The notes below the pieces were generated by a model. The model had not been told where the DNA came from. It ran no database searches and saw only the letters and a program-made list of their open reading frames with translations. The translations under genes were made by a program, and so were the position numbers. A stretch of 64,000 bases of DNA from Cinnamomum chago (Eukaryota; Streptophyta; Magnoliopsida; Laurales; Lauraceae), in the NCBI GenBank assembly GCA_038049695.1, contig CP142452.1:51046501-51110500 (forward strand), given 5' to 3'. This document shows positions 41,396-51,787 of this stretch, piece by piece (position 1 is the first letter of the stretch; the number at the start of each line of letters is the position of its first letter).

Positions 41396-42073
41396 CCGGG
41401 TCACCGGATTTATCGCAAGGTGACCCGTTTTCCTCCCTTTTTCGTGTTTCAGGAGTTCCAGCCCCTGTGATTTCCTGAAAATCTGATTTTTGATGCTCGA
41501 AATTGATTGATCTCCATCAACATCTCAGATCCGCCGTCAAGAGCATGAAATCATCATTGATCGCTCTAAGATCGCCAACGAGCTGACCAAGAAAGTGCAC
41601 TTTTTTGTCTGACCGATCGAGAGATCAACAAGATAGATGTCATCAGCCCGCTGGTATCAACCAATGTCTGAAGTTGCATCAAACAACATGCGGATCCATC
41701 GGCGATCATCACAAGAAGAATTCCAAAAGACGCGGCACGGCCCGCGACTCTTCAAATGCCCTGGCGACCACTTAATGCCGTTAATTGACCCATTTTTTGA
41801 CAACTTAATGCAGTCATTAACCCATGATTTTGGACAGCCCAATCAGAATCAAGCAAATGGGAGTTACAAATCCAAGCAATCATGGCATTAAACCATGAAA
41901 CTCCCTTCATCATGGAGATTAAGGACGATTAAATGCCCATCATCTCCCACCGGCCAATCATAAGCCAAGAAAAAGGAGTTACAAAATTAAGAAATAAAAA
42001 CTTGTAACTCCTCTCAACATGGAGCATCAATGCCATCAATGCTCACAAACCCACCTTAAGGCCACCAAAAGCC

Positions 42074-42080
42074 TATAAAA
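42074..42080 (+). promoter_or_regulatory. TATA box of the Tat2 LTR
   Basis: TATAAAA in the context AAAGCCTATAAAAGGAG shared with Tat1. Confidence 0.7.
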
Positions 42081-42450
42081 GGAGGGTCATTGCAAGGAAA
42101 AAGGACCCTTGGACCCATCTAGAAAAATTCAAGAAAACTCTGAAGAATTCTCGAAGAAACCTTGCTACTCTGCTGCAAAAGAAGCACCACAATGTGATCG
42201 AAGTCCCTTGCCCCCCCCCCCCCAAGGTCTCCTCTCTCCTTCTATCCAACATGGCCTAAATGAGGCTCTTCAGCCCGTTTACTCGCTTTTTTATTGGATA
42301 TAGGGTCTCCCCTTGGTCTTTATCCTCTAAAAAAACTGAGGTCCAAGCCAAGCCAAAGAATCAAAGCATCAAGCGTTCTCATCTGAAGAACGATGGCGAA
42401 GTCCATACATGAGTTGCGACCATCAATCTGAATAAGTCCCCACAATCTCC

Positions 42451-42905
42451 TGAGAAGTCAGATACCTTTTCTTACTTTTCTTTGTATTTTATATTATTTA
42501 TAAAAAGACAAAAAAATCACATCTCTTGTCTTGCTTCATTGATATGATTTGTAAATCGCCTTTCACGACACAAATTACCTTTCACGGCACAAAACCGCCT
42601 TCTACGGCACAAAAATCGCCTTTCATGGCAAACAAAATGAAATCGCCTCTCACGACATTTAAAAAATTGTCTCTTTCTTAAAATATATGTGCAATGGAAA
42701 GTTAAAAAAAAGAATTGATTTCCTTTCTACTTGTGAAGGTGAATCTCCGGATCACCATTTCAAATTCCAAGTAGAATAGAAAATCTGGCATACCCATACA
42801 AAAAATGTTGATGACCTCGCTTTTCCTCCTCCGCCATGCTCTCGGTAGTCCCAGGGGTGGGAAGGAGAGGACGAAAGGTCGGAGCCCCCATCACATACTA
42901 GAGGT
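42451..42905 (+). other. Tat2 leader remnant
   Basis: Matches the first part of the Tat1 leader, including the mini-hairpin array (42554-42660) and the block aligned with 12880-12960. The 150-base leader repeats, gag and protease are missing: sequence passes directly into RT at about 42906. Confidence 0.7.
42554..42660 (+). repeat. Mini-hairpin array in the Tat2 leader
   Basis: Units such as CGCCTTTCACGAC, CCTTTCACGGCA, CGCCTTCTACGGCA and CGCCTTTCATGGC, the counterpart of 13108-13212. Confidence 0.8.
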
Positions 42906-43985
42906 GATGTCGATAACACCTACGGATTCGAGCGAATGACATTCGTAGATGGATTCTCTGGCTACAATCAGATAAAGATGCATCCTGAAAATGAAAGGCA
43001 CACATCATTTCAGACCCCATTTGGCTTATATTGCTACACAATCATGCCATTTGGTCTGAAAAATGCGGGTGCAACGTATTAGAGGGCTATGATGAAAATA
43101 TTCCAAGATATATCGCACAAGATGGTCGAATGTTACATTGATGACCTCGCCATCAAAAGCCGAAGAAAAGAAGACCATCTCAAAGATCTTTGAGAAGTCT
43201 TCCTCTGACTTCGCAAACACAAGCTGCGGATGAATCCACTAAAGTGCTTCTTCGGTGTCTCATCGGGAAAGTTTCTCCGATTCATAGTTCGGAAAGGCAG
43301 AATAGAACTTGACCCCACTAAAGTCAAGGCTATCCTAGAAATGCCATCTCCAAAAACCCTAAGAGAACTAAAAAGGCTTCAAGGAAGGTTGGCATACATT
43401 CGAGGATTCATCTCCAATCTGTCAAGGAGGTGTCATCCATTCTCTTGCCTAACGAAGAAAGGTGTGGACTTTGATTGGGAAGCTAAATGTGAAGCCGCAT
43501 TTCAAGACATCAAGATATACCCGACCAAACATCCAGTGTTGGCTGCCCCCACAACTAGAAAACCATTCATCTTGTACACAAGAGCTCTCGATTACTCTTT
43601 GGGCGCTCTACTAGCACAAGAAAATGTCGAGGGAAAAGAAGCCGCTCTATATTACCTTAGCCGCATGTTGGTAGGTGCAGAGCATCACTACTCTCCAGTC
43701 AAAAAAGAATGCCTTGCAGTGATGTTTGTCGTACAAAAACTGTGTCATTATCTGCTATCCAACATAATATACCTGATTTCGAGGATCAATCTCTTAAAGG
43801 TCGTTGTCACAAAAATAGGTTCTCTCAATGCCCGATTGGCAAAATGGTCCATCCTTCTGTCGTAATTCGATATTAGATATGTACCACAAAAGCCAATCTA
43901 AGGCCAAGCTCTAGCAGACTTTTTCGCAGAGGATCCATTACCTAAGGATTCACCACTGAGGGATGATCTCCAAACGAATCTGTCT
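42906..43985 (+). pseudogene. Tat2 pol: RT palm, connection, first RNase H and tether
   Basis: RT from MTFVDGFSGYNQIK through TIMPFGLKNAGATY (then an in-frame TAG) and CYIDDLAIKS (catalytic IDD), with further stops near 43190-43205. From 43230 the frame is open to 43865: FFGVSSGKFLRFIV, TLRELKRLQGRLAYIRGFI, LAAPTTRKPFILYTRALD and ALYYLSRMLVGAEHHYSP. It ends at a TAA where Tat1 has a Gln codon. The tether with IRYVPQK and ALADF follows in pieces. This copy retains the 239 bases that Tat1 has lost. Confidence 0.82.
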
Positions 43986-44168
43986 ACAATGTGGAAACTT
44001 CCTTACCAAATGCTTCCTGGGACATGTACTTTGACGGCGTAACCAGGACAAATGAAAAAGGAAAGCAAATATCGGGAATTGGCATCCTCTTCGTTAGTCC
44101 CAACAAATACATGATTCCACGCGCTTTCTCGCTACTGGAACCATGTTCAAACAATGTAGCTGAGTATC
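43986..44168 (+). pseudogene. Tat2 pol: start of second RNase H, cut by the Sirevirus-like insert
   Basis: Encodes WDMYFDGVTRTNEKGKQISG to NNVAEY, the N-terminal half of the archaeal-type RNase H; the acidic D of YFDG and the E of AEY are present. The frame is interrupted after GAG TAT by the insert and resumes with QAL at 51788. Confidence 0.82.
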
Positions 44169-44520
44169 TATTAGGTTCTTGTTTGTTGCAATTTTGATGG
44201 ATGCACACTCACATTCACTGTCAAATGATCACACACATGAGCTCTTAGGTTTTGACTTTGGAATCTTGGATTCTACTTGCATGTGCATATGTTTTTGAAA
44301 TGAATTTCTCATGCATGTTTTTAGAATTCATATTCGCTTTTGAAAACCTAATTCCTTATGCATGATTTTGGAAAATCAAATTGAGAATTTAGGTTTGTGC
44401 TTTGCATACATATTTCATTTTTAGAATCATTTTAGTATGCATGAAGCACACTGGCCTTGAGTTTCATGTTACACCTTTGGATTTTTGAAATCTCCACAGG
44501 AACTCTTCCCAGGCCATTTT

Positions 44521-44672
44521 GGTCGGTCGACCCACCCCTGTGCCCGGTCGACCGACCCAACTGGCCTGCTGGAAAATGGTCAGTGTACCCGGTCGACCGA
44601 GCCAGGCCCAGGTCGACCGGGCAACTAGCTGTTGGGCCAGGTCGACCCGGGGGTCATGGGGTCGACCGGGCC
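44521..44672. repeat. GGTCGACC palindrome cluster upstream of the LTR TATA box
   Basis: Seven GGTCGAC sites, most as CCGGTCGACCG or CAGGTCGACC, spaced 15-35 bases apart and ending about 25 bases before the TATA box. The counterpart in the 3' LTR is 50567-50735. Confidence 0.88.
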
Positions 44673-44697
44673 AACTAGCCATTGGACTGTTTTTTGG

Positions 44698-44703
44698 TAT
44701 AAA
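44698..44703 (+). promoter_or_regulatory. TATA box, Sirevirus-like 5' LTR
   Basis: TATAAA in GGTATAAAGTCC; the equivalent in the 3' LTR is 50756-50761. Confidence 0.65.
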
Positions 44704-45713
44704 GTCCATTCTTTTCCCCACTTTTGAGAGGCTTGTTGGATGAAGTTTTGAAACCATTTTGGAGCCTAAGAAAGGGGAATGAGGTGATAAGGCTAGAAGG
44801 CTATTGGAAATCAAATGGTTGAGTTTAAAAGGTATATCTTACTAATTGTTTTGATTTCCATTCCAAATGAAATCCATGCATGTTCAAATCTTTGTATTTT
44901 CATATATGCATGTTTTCTAGCTTTTAAAGAGATGTTTTGCAAACTCGTTATCATCTTTGGAATATTAAACTGGTTTGCAAACACTCTTGTCTAATTCACA
45001 TGTGTTATTAATAGTTAAATCTTCTTACAACTTGTTTTGTTCTTACTTTCAAGTTGCTTGAACTATTCATGTGATTTAGCATAAAACTTCAATCATTATT
45101 ATTCTGAGCTTAGATTTTAAAATGCATCAAACATTCATTTAAGAGCTTCACTTTAGAAATTGATTGAAGTAAAACACTCATACACTTTGTGCACACACTT
45201 TAGCTTAATTTAGTGTATGTTTGTACTTTGAATTTCACTTTCATATCATCCTATTTAAGAGGCATTTTATTTGTGCTTAAATTGTATCTCTTAGAGTGTT
45301 CTTGAAGAGACACCTTCTTAGAGAAATCCTACATTTGTAAAGGTTATTGCTTAGCCTTAGAAAAGCACATTGTAAAGGTTATTGCTTAGCCTTGGAAAAG
45401 CATCTTGTAAAGGTTGTTGTTGAGCCTAGAAAAATAACATTGTAGAGGTTATTGCTTAGCCTAGTAAAAAACATAATTAGTGGAAATCCGGTGGGGTGAT
45501 TGGATCACAAGCCGGTAGTGGACGTAGGCATTGAGGCCGAACCACTATAAATCTTTGTGTAGTGGTGTTTGCTTGTGGTGATTATTTTCTTAGCTTCCGC
45601 ATCTTGTCTGGTAAATCATCTCTTGTGACTAGTTTATTTATAGAAATTGGTCATATTTGTAGCTCACCCTATTCACCCCCCTCCTCTAGGGTTAGGATCC
45701 CAGGACTTTCAAT

Positions 45714-45728
45714 TGGTATCAGAGCCTC
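45714..45728 (+). other. Primer binding site (initiator Met tRNA)
   Basis: TGGTATCAGAGCCTC, two bases after the LTR end. Confidence 0.9.
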
Positions 45729-45813
45729 GTGCTCTATCTTTTAGGATCAATTGTTTTTGAAACTCTTGATTAGGTGTAAAAACCTTGAGTCATAACCCTA
45801 GATTTTTGTTTGA

Positions 45814-47229
45814 ATGAATACTATTGAAATGGATTCCACTAAGGTAGATTGTTTAGACTTTTGTGTAGATTCTCCTAGACCTCTCATTCTTCCATCTATT
45901 GGAGATTCAAACCTTCAAATAAATGAATCTCAATGTGAGTCAAAAGAAGAAGATTATGATGAATATGATGAAGATGATATTCAACAAGCCTATGAAGAAT
46001 TATATACATTATCTGTAAAGCTTGATAAGAAAAATAAAAGTTTAAGAGAAGAATCAAAAAGACTAAACAAAGAACTAGTCTCTTCAAAAGATGAACTTAG
46101 AGAGAAAGAAGAAGTCATACAATGTTTAAACTCTAAGTTTATGATCTCTTTAAATAACTTATCCAATATCAAAGATGAACTAAATGAGAGTAAGATAAGT
46201 TATGATGAGCTTAAGAAAGAGAATTTAAATCTAAGAGATCAACTACAAAGGCAAGAAAAAGACTTTATCAATTTAGAATCCAAGTTGACAATTTCCAAGG
46301 AAAACTTGTCTAATGCTCAAATTAATTTAAAAAACTTAGAACTTGGATCTAAAGTTGTTAATGAACTAAAAGTTGAATTAAAACTTGCCAATGAAGAACT
46401 AAATAACTATAAGGAAATTGAAAATGATTTATTAAAAGTCAAAAATGAAAATTCAATCCTTATAACCAAAGTCACTTAACTTGAAGGATACAAACAAAAG
46501 TATGAGCGCAAGTTTACCCAAAGTGAAGAGAAACTTGAAAAGTTATTTAAATTGGGTAAACCTCATGGAGATAGGATGGGTCTTGGTTTTGATAAGTATA
46601 CTTCACATGACCCTAAATTCACCAACACTTTTGTGAAAGGTGAGTCCTCTTTCTCTAGCACTCTTTCTCCAATGTCCAAAACTAAATGTCATTATTGTGG
46701 TAAAGAAGGACATTTCAAATTTGAGTGCAAATTAAGGAAAAGTCACATGTCTAAACCCATCTTTGAACCTAAGAAAATTAAATCTAATTCTATGAAGGGT
46801 AAGACTTTGAATTCCAAGGAAGACTCTAAGAAATTCAAACAAGTTAAAACATTTCAAAAAGAGTCATCCAAGATAGATTTTAAAATGACTAAAAATAAAA
46901 ATAAATCTCTCAAAAAGAAACTTCTCTCTTTTCCTCCTTTGACCTTAGAAATGAAAGAATTCTTGAAAAAGGTTGAAAAGTTAAAATTAAAATTCAAAAG
47001 ACAAAAAGAGGAAGGAAAAGCTAAAAGAAATGAGAAGAATAAAAAGAATATGAAACACCAACATACAAAGACTAATCATCAATCTAAAATAGCCAAACCT
47101 CAAAGATTTGATGTTAAGTCTAAAAGAATTCAATCCTTATCTCCTTTAGTTGGTGGAATTTCCAAAGTAGTCTCCAAAGCCCAAGACATTAGATGGATAC
47201 CTAAGGTTAGACCTTTAGAAGATTACTAA
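45814..47229 (+). pseudogene. Sirevirus-like gag with one nonsense codon
   Basis: Reads MNTIEMDSTK onward for 222 codons, then TAA at 46477-46479 (probably from CAA), and continues in the same frame to 47229. The first part has an acidic EEDYDEYDEDD stretch and a long heptad-rich coiled coil (about residues 60-225: KLDKKNKSLREE, LNNLSNIKDEL, LANEELNNYKE). After the stop come GLGFDKYTS and the zinc knuckle CHYCGKEGHFKFEC (46687-46728), then a Lys-rich tail. The N-terminal capsid region usual in Copia gag is not evident, so this may be the C-terminal half. Its likely role is RNA binding and particle assembly when pol is supplied by another element. Confidence 0.75.
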
Positions 47230-48255
47230 GGTTTCTTAGATAGATAGGACCAACCCTTCCTCTTAGTTATATGATTAGTTGGTCTTGATTCTTATCTCTT
47301 AGTATTTATTTAGGTTTTTAGATTGATTTAATTAGTCTTGTTTGTTGATTATGCATTTTGAATTTAAAATGGTATTTTATGATTAAATGCATGATTATGA
47401 TCAAATTGATTTGAAAAAGCTTTGAAAAGTTATATCTTCTAAATCAATTGATTTGTTTTTCAATTTGTTTATTTTTCAATGGTTTCATAGTCACATCTTT
47501 GTTTTGTCAAATTTAAATGATTTTGAAAAATGATTTTTATCTTACAAGCCTTATTTTCTTAAAAAGGAATTATTTGGAATTGATTTTGTAAAATATCTTT
47601 TCTAAAATCTTTTAAGGTTGTTTGATAGCTTGGGGTTGAGGGTTAATAGTTCCTAGAATTGACCCTTCAGGCTTTTCTCTGATTCAGTTCAGATCTCTGG
47701 CAGCCCTGTTTGCCCGGTCGACCGGGCTAAGTGGCCGGTCGACCGAGCCTGCGCAACCCAGCAACTTAAAAGTTGTGCAGTTTCAGTTCTGTTTCAAACA
47801 GAACCTCTCCACTCCATTGCAGGTCGATCGCAGCAGCATCCCTTCTTCTTGTCTGGTGTTCTCCTCTGTCTTTTCTTCCTAAAATCTTTCCATTCATCTA
47901 AGTTATGTTCTCTCTTTCTTGTTAATCACCCTCATCATCTCGGTTTGGGCGTCCTCCTCTCAGTCCTTCAAGAACTGTTCTTAGTCATCCAACCACTGTA
48001 GTTTTCTGTTTTCTGTTTGACTATTTTTGTTTGTTTTTTTTGTGTGTTTTGTGTTTTCTTCTTAGTTCTAGGATTATTTGTAGTCTTTTGGACCCCCTTC
48101 TTGGCTCCATTCTGTTGTAAACATCGTGCTCCACAGTCTGCACAGCAGGTGTTTGTCAAAATTCCTGAACCACATTTTCTCTTCAATTAGCAACAGTTGT
48201 GCCATTTTCTACCGTGTTTTCTTACTTGAGCATCATTTCCTTAAAATATTCAGAA
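47230..48255 (+). other. Sirevirus-like element: gag to env-like interval
   Basis: No ORF; pol would be expected here in an autonomous relative. 47230-47620 is A/T-rich. 47708-47752 carries two GGTCGACCG palindromes like those of the LTR. 47860-48240 is C/T-rich, resembling a transcript leader, and precedes the env-like ORF. Confidence 0.6.
47708..47752. repeat. Two LTR-type palindromes in the internal region
   Basis: CCCGGTCGACCGGGC (15 bases, dyad-symmetric around GTCGAC) and GGCCGGTCGACCGAGCC, the same motif as in both LTRs but about 500 bases ahead of the env-like ORF. Confidence 0.8.
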
Positions 48256-49092
48256 ATGGCCCGAACTAAACAATCTTGGAGGAGGCCTTATAAGAAATCC
48301 AAGACCGATCAAGCCTCAACTTCTCATAGATCTCCTTCCACCTCTCTGGAGCTTGGCCCACCTCCTGAGATTAAATTCAATCCCATTCGTTCTCCATCTT
48401 TAGTTATAAAATCTTTTAGGAGCAAAGGGATCATTGTTGAGAAATTCTGTGTTGTTAGCGATCTTGTGGACTATAATGTCCCAGCTATCCTAGAAGCCAT
48501 TGGGTGGGGAAATATTCTGACTTGGAGTGGCAAAACATATTCCTCATCTGTCCATGGCATGTACGAATCTATTTGTGCTACATCTGCAAACTCCTTCACT
48601 ATTAGATTCCTTCACAGTGAGGAGATAGTTTCCATTGATTTGATCTCTTCCATCATGGGGATTCCTAGGTCGAATGGACCAAAATTTATTTTAGAAGTCC
48701 TTCCACTCGATGAGAGAGAGTCTGTCACCACTACTTTTTGTGGCCACCCTGAAGATTGGTCAGCCAAAAATTGTCTTCAAGCCTCCTCTATGATACTCTC
48801 CCTTCGGATCATACATATCATTTTCACTTACTCCATATACCCGAGGAAAGGGAATCGGACAGAAGTTACTCCTTACATGGCAAATATCCTTCATAATGTG
48901 ATTACCGGGGTGCCCATGTGTCTACCATCCATCATCATGCATCATATCATTTGTGTGATCACTGGCTCTCAGCCATGTGCTGCTCCGTTTGGGTATCTTA
49001 TCACCGAGATAGCTCGTTCCTTTGGAGTGATTCCTCCTGACTCAGAGAGACCAGAGCCAACAACAGTTTCAACAAGACCAACATTCTCTTGA
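48256..49092 (+). CDS. Env-like / putative plant transposon domain ORF
   Basis: 278 codons from MARTKQSWRRP, a basic Ser-rich start; the upstream 19 codons are probably leader. The body reads FRSKGIIVEKFCVVSDLVDY, LEAIGWGNILTW and IVSIDLISSIMGIPR, and matches the style of plant ORFs annotated as putative plant transposon protein or envelope-like, located after pol in Sireviruses and Athila elements. I see no signal peptide or clear membrane anchor. Downstream in another frame (49242-49422) a coiled-coil reading MEERMSSLEQVVATMRTE probably was its C terminus, so a frameshift near 49060-49240 has shortened the protein. Function unknown. Confidence 0.6.
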   Translation: MARTKQSWRRPYKKSKTDQASTSHRSPSTSLELGPPPEIKFNPIRSPSLVIKSFRSKGIIVEKFCVVSDLVDYNVPAILEAIGWGNILTWSGKTYSSSVHGMYESICATSANSFTIRFLHSEEIVSIDLISSIMGIPRSNGPKFILEVLPLDERESVTTTFCGHPEDWSAKNCLQASSMILSLRIIHIIFTYSIYPRKGNRTEVTPYMANILHNVITGVPMCLPSIIMHHIICVITGSQPCAAPFGYLITEIARSFGVIPPDSERPEPTTVSTRPTFS

Positions 49093-49424
49093 TGAGGCTT
49101 CCTCCACCACCTCGAGCAAATCCTATAGCTGAAGGAGACGAGGAGTTAGAGGCTGCAGATTTAGAGATTGCAGATCAGTAGCAGCCTCAGCCTGATCAGC
49201 ATGCTCAGCCACGTCAGCCTCAGGCCCCTCCTCGACGTACTATGGAGGAGCGCATGTCATCCTTGGAGCAGGTGGTTGCTACCATGCGTACTGAGTTTCA
49301 TGAATTTAGACAAGAGGCCTCAGGGATGATGCGCAAGACACTGAAGTATTTATCGAACATCTCCAAGATCTACAGGTGCCTCGATGACACCATGCCTCCT
49401 ACCCCTCCAGATTCTGCTTAGACC
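49093..49424 (+). pseudogene. Frameshifted C-terminal coiled coil of the env-like ORF
   Basis: Gln/Pro-rich linker followed from 49242 by a heptad-like stretch (MSSLEQVVATMRTEFHEF, then RQEASGMMRKTLKYLSNI) ending in a Pro-rich tail and TAG. It is in a different frame from the upstream ORF, with an additional stop at about 49180. Confidence 0.55.
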
Positions 49425-49856
49425 TTTTAGGAATGTCGTCTTTTTGTTTTGGGGATTCTTTTTGGGTAGTGATAGATTGCTTTTCACATGTTGTATTCTT
49501 TATCTATCAACTAACATGTTGTTTTGAGTACTGACCATAACCTTTTGTTTTTGTAATGGTCAAGTACTTAGTGATTCTTGTACTGAACTTATCTTGTTAT
49601 ATCAATGAAAGTACAGTTTCACATTTCATTTATTTTCTCCTTGTTGATTCTCTTGATGGATGTTTATGTTGTTTTGAGGCTTTAATATGTTAAATCAATT
49701 CACATTTGTTATCTTAGCTTCATTCAAACAATGTTAGACAAATCTATATACATGATAGCCTGTTTCGCATTACAATTGCATTCTCATTTGGTAACAGGTG
49801 CTACTGAAAGGTATATGTTTTCTCATGTATACATGTTCCTTTGCAATTCGATGTCA
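49425..49856 (+). other. Non-coding region after the env-like ORF
   Basis: A/T-rich, no supported ORF. Probably the 3' untranslated part of the element. Confidence 0.6.
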
Positions 49857-50210
49857 AAGGGGGAGAAAAAGATCAGATCTATGCAATGTCTCGGGGGAGA
49901 GAAGAATAGAAGATCTGAAGATCAGACGGAAAGGAGACCAAACAAAGGGGGAGAGAAGAACAGATCTAACTGAGGGGGAGATCTGGTTCAAGAGCCAAAG
50001 TGAAGATTGCTTGGTTGTTAAGAGCAAAGGAGAGCTCTAACCAAGGGGGAGAAATCAGCTTGGAAAGATTAAAGTCAAAAGCTCTCGACGAATCGGTCAT
50101 GCGGTCGAAGCTACATTCAAGTGATTTCTAGAATAGAGCAGATTAGGAGATCCAAAGTCCTTTAAGAGCTGTGATCATAGTAGTTGCCATCAAATTGCAA
50201 AGGGGGAGAT
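49857..50210 (+). other. Series of polypurine tracts ahead of the 3' LTR
   Basis: AAAGGGGGAGA-type tracts near 49857, 49890, 49947, 49974, 50043 and 50199; the last touches the LTR. Only the terminal one is needed for plus-strand priming. Multiple tracts here are, as I recall, a Sirevirus trait. Confidence 0.8.
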
Positions 50211-51787
50211 TGTTAGGTTCTTGTTTGTTGCAATTTTGATGGATGCACACTCACATTCTCTGTCAAATGATCACACACATGAGCTCTTAGGTTTTGACTT
50301 TGGAATCTTGGATTCTACTTGCATGTGCATATGTTTTTGAAATGAATTTCTCATGCATGTTTTTAGAATTCATATTCGCTTTTGAAAACCTAATTCCTTG
50401 TGCATGATTTTGGAAAATCAAATTGAGAATTTAGGTTTGTGCCTTGCATACATATTTCATTTTTAGAATCATTTTAGTATGCATGAAGCACACTGGCCTT
50501 GAGTTCCATGTTACACCTTTGGATTTTTGAAATCTCCACAGGAACTCTTCCCAGGCCATTTTGGTCGGTCGACCCACCCCTGTGCCCGGTCGACTGGCCC
50601 AACTGTCCTGCTGGAAAATGGTCAGTGTACCCGGTCGACCGAGCCAGGCCCAGGTCGACCGGGCAACTAGTCGTTGGGCAATATAGCTGTTGGGCCAGGT
50701 CAACCCGGGGGTCATGGGGTCGATCGGGCCAACGAGCCGCTGGACTGTTTTTTGGTATAAAGTCCATTCTTTTCCCCACTTTTGAGAGGCTTGTTGGATG
50801 AACTTTTGAAACCATTTTGGAGCCTAAGAAAGGGGAATGAGGTGACAAGGCTAGAAGTCTATTGGAAATCAAATGGTTGAGTTTTTTAAAGGTATATCTT
50901 ACTTATTGTTTTGATTTCCATTCCAAATGAAATCCATGCATGTTCAAATCTTTGTATTTTCATATATGCATGTTTTCTAGCTTTTGAAGAGATGTTTTGC
51001 AAACTCATTATCATCTTTGAAATATTAAAATGGTTTGCAAACACTCTTGTCTAATTCACATGTGTTATTAATAGTTAAATCTTCTTACAACTTGTTTTGT
51101 TCTTACTTTCAAGTTGCTTGAACTATTCATGTGATTTAGCATAAAACTTCTTATCATTATTATTCTGAGCTTAGATTTTAAAGTGCATCAAGCATTCATT
51201 TAGGAGCTTCACTTTAGAAATTGATTGAAGTAAAACACTCATACACTTTGTGCACACACTTTAGCTTAATTTAGTGTATGTTTGTACTTTGAATTTCACT
51301 TTCATATCAGCCTATTTAAGAGGCATTTTATTTGTGCTTAAATTGTATCTCTTAGAGTGTTCTTGAAGAGACACCTTCTTAGAGAAATCCTACATTTGTA
51401 AAGGTTATTGCTTAGCCTTAGAAAAGCACATTGTAAAGGTTATTGCTTAGCCTTGGAAAAGCATCTTGTAAAGGTTGTTGTTGAGCCTAGAAAAACAACA
51501 TTGTAGAGGTTATTGCTTAGCCTAGTAAAAAACATAATTAGTGGAAATCTGGTGGGGTGATTGGATCACAAGCCGGTAGTGGATGTAGGCATTGAGGCCG
51601 AACCACTATAAATCTTTGTGTAGTGGTGTTTGCTTGTGGCGATTATTTTCTTAGCTTCCGCATCTTGTCTGGTAAATCATCTCTTGTGACTTGTTTATTT
51701 TATAGAAATTAAAAGTGGTCTAAATTGGTCATATTTGTAGCTCACCCTATTCACCCCCCCTCTAGGGTTAGGATCCCAGGACTTTCA
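50211..51787 (+). repeat. Sirevirus-like element 3' LTR
   Basis: 1577 bases, TGTTAGG..CTTTCA. It differs from the 5' LTR by a few dozen substitutions and by a 15-20 base insertion in the palindrome cluster (near 50670-50695). Confidence 0.93.

Larger units (their letters stand above)
40335..42450 (+). repeat. Tat2 LTR
   Basis: Starts TGTTGACACC. Aligns with both pieces of the Tat1 LTR. Carries diverged tandem units (40500-41160), the palindrome cluster at 41342-41395 and the TATA box at 42074. The inner end is not resolved; homologous sequence continues without a recognisable primer site to the leader. Confidence 0.78.
44169..45711 (+). repeat. Sirevirus-like element 5' LTR
   Basis: 1543 bases; TG start mutated to TA, end CTTTCA. 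Palindrome cluster at 44521-44672, TATA box at 44698. Confidence 0.92.
44169..51787 (+). mobile_element. Sirevirus-like LTR element without pol (non-autonomous)
   Basis: LTRs 44169-45711 and 50211-51787, target duplication GTATC (44164-44168 and 51788-51792), initiator-Met primer site at 45714 and a polypurine tract before the 3' LTR. The internal region encodes a coiled-coil plus zinc-knuckle gag (45814-47229) and an env-like/plant-transposon-domain ORF (48256-49092) with a coiled-coil tail, but no protease, integrase, RT or RNase H. Gag style, env-like position and repeated polypurine tracts suggest descent from a Sirevirus (Copia) that lost pol. The first LTR starts TATTAGG where the other starts TGTTAGG. 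LTRs differ at a few dozen sites, so it is older than the Copia at 14240. Confidence 0.88.

Noticed and set aside
42074..42080. LTR TATA boxes considered as promoters of host genes
   Set aside because: No downstream host coding sequence; positions match between LTR copies.
45814..47229. Gag ORF considered as a host coiled-coil gene
   Set aside because: It lies between a primer site and polypurine tract of an LTR element with a target duplication, and has a retroelement zinc knuckle.
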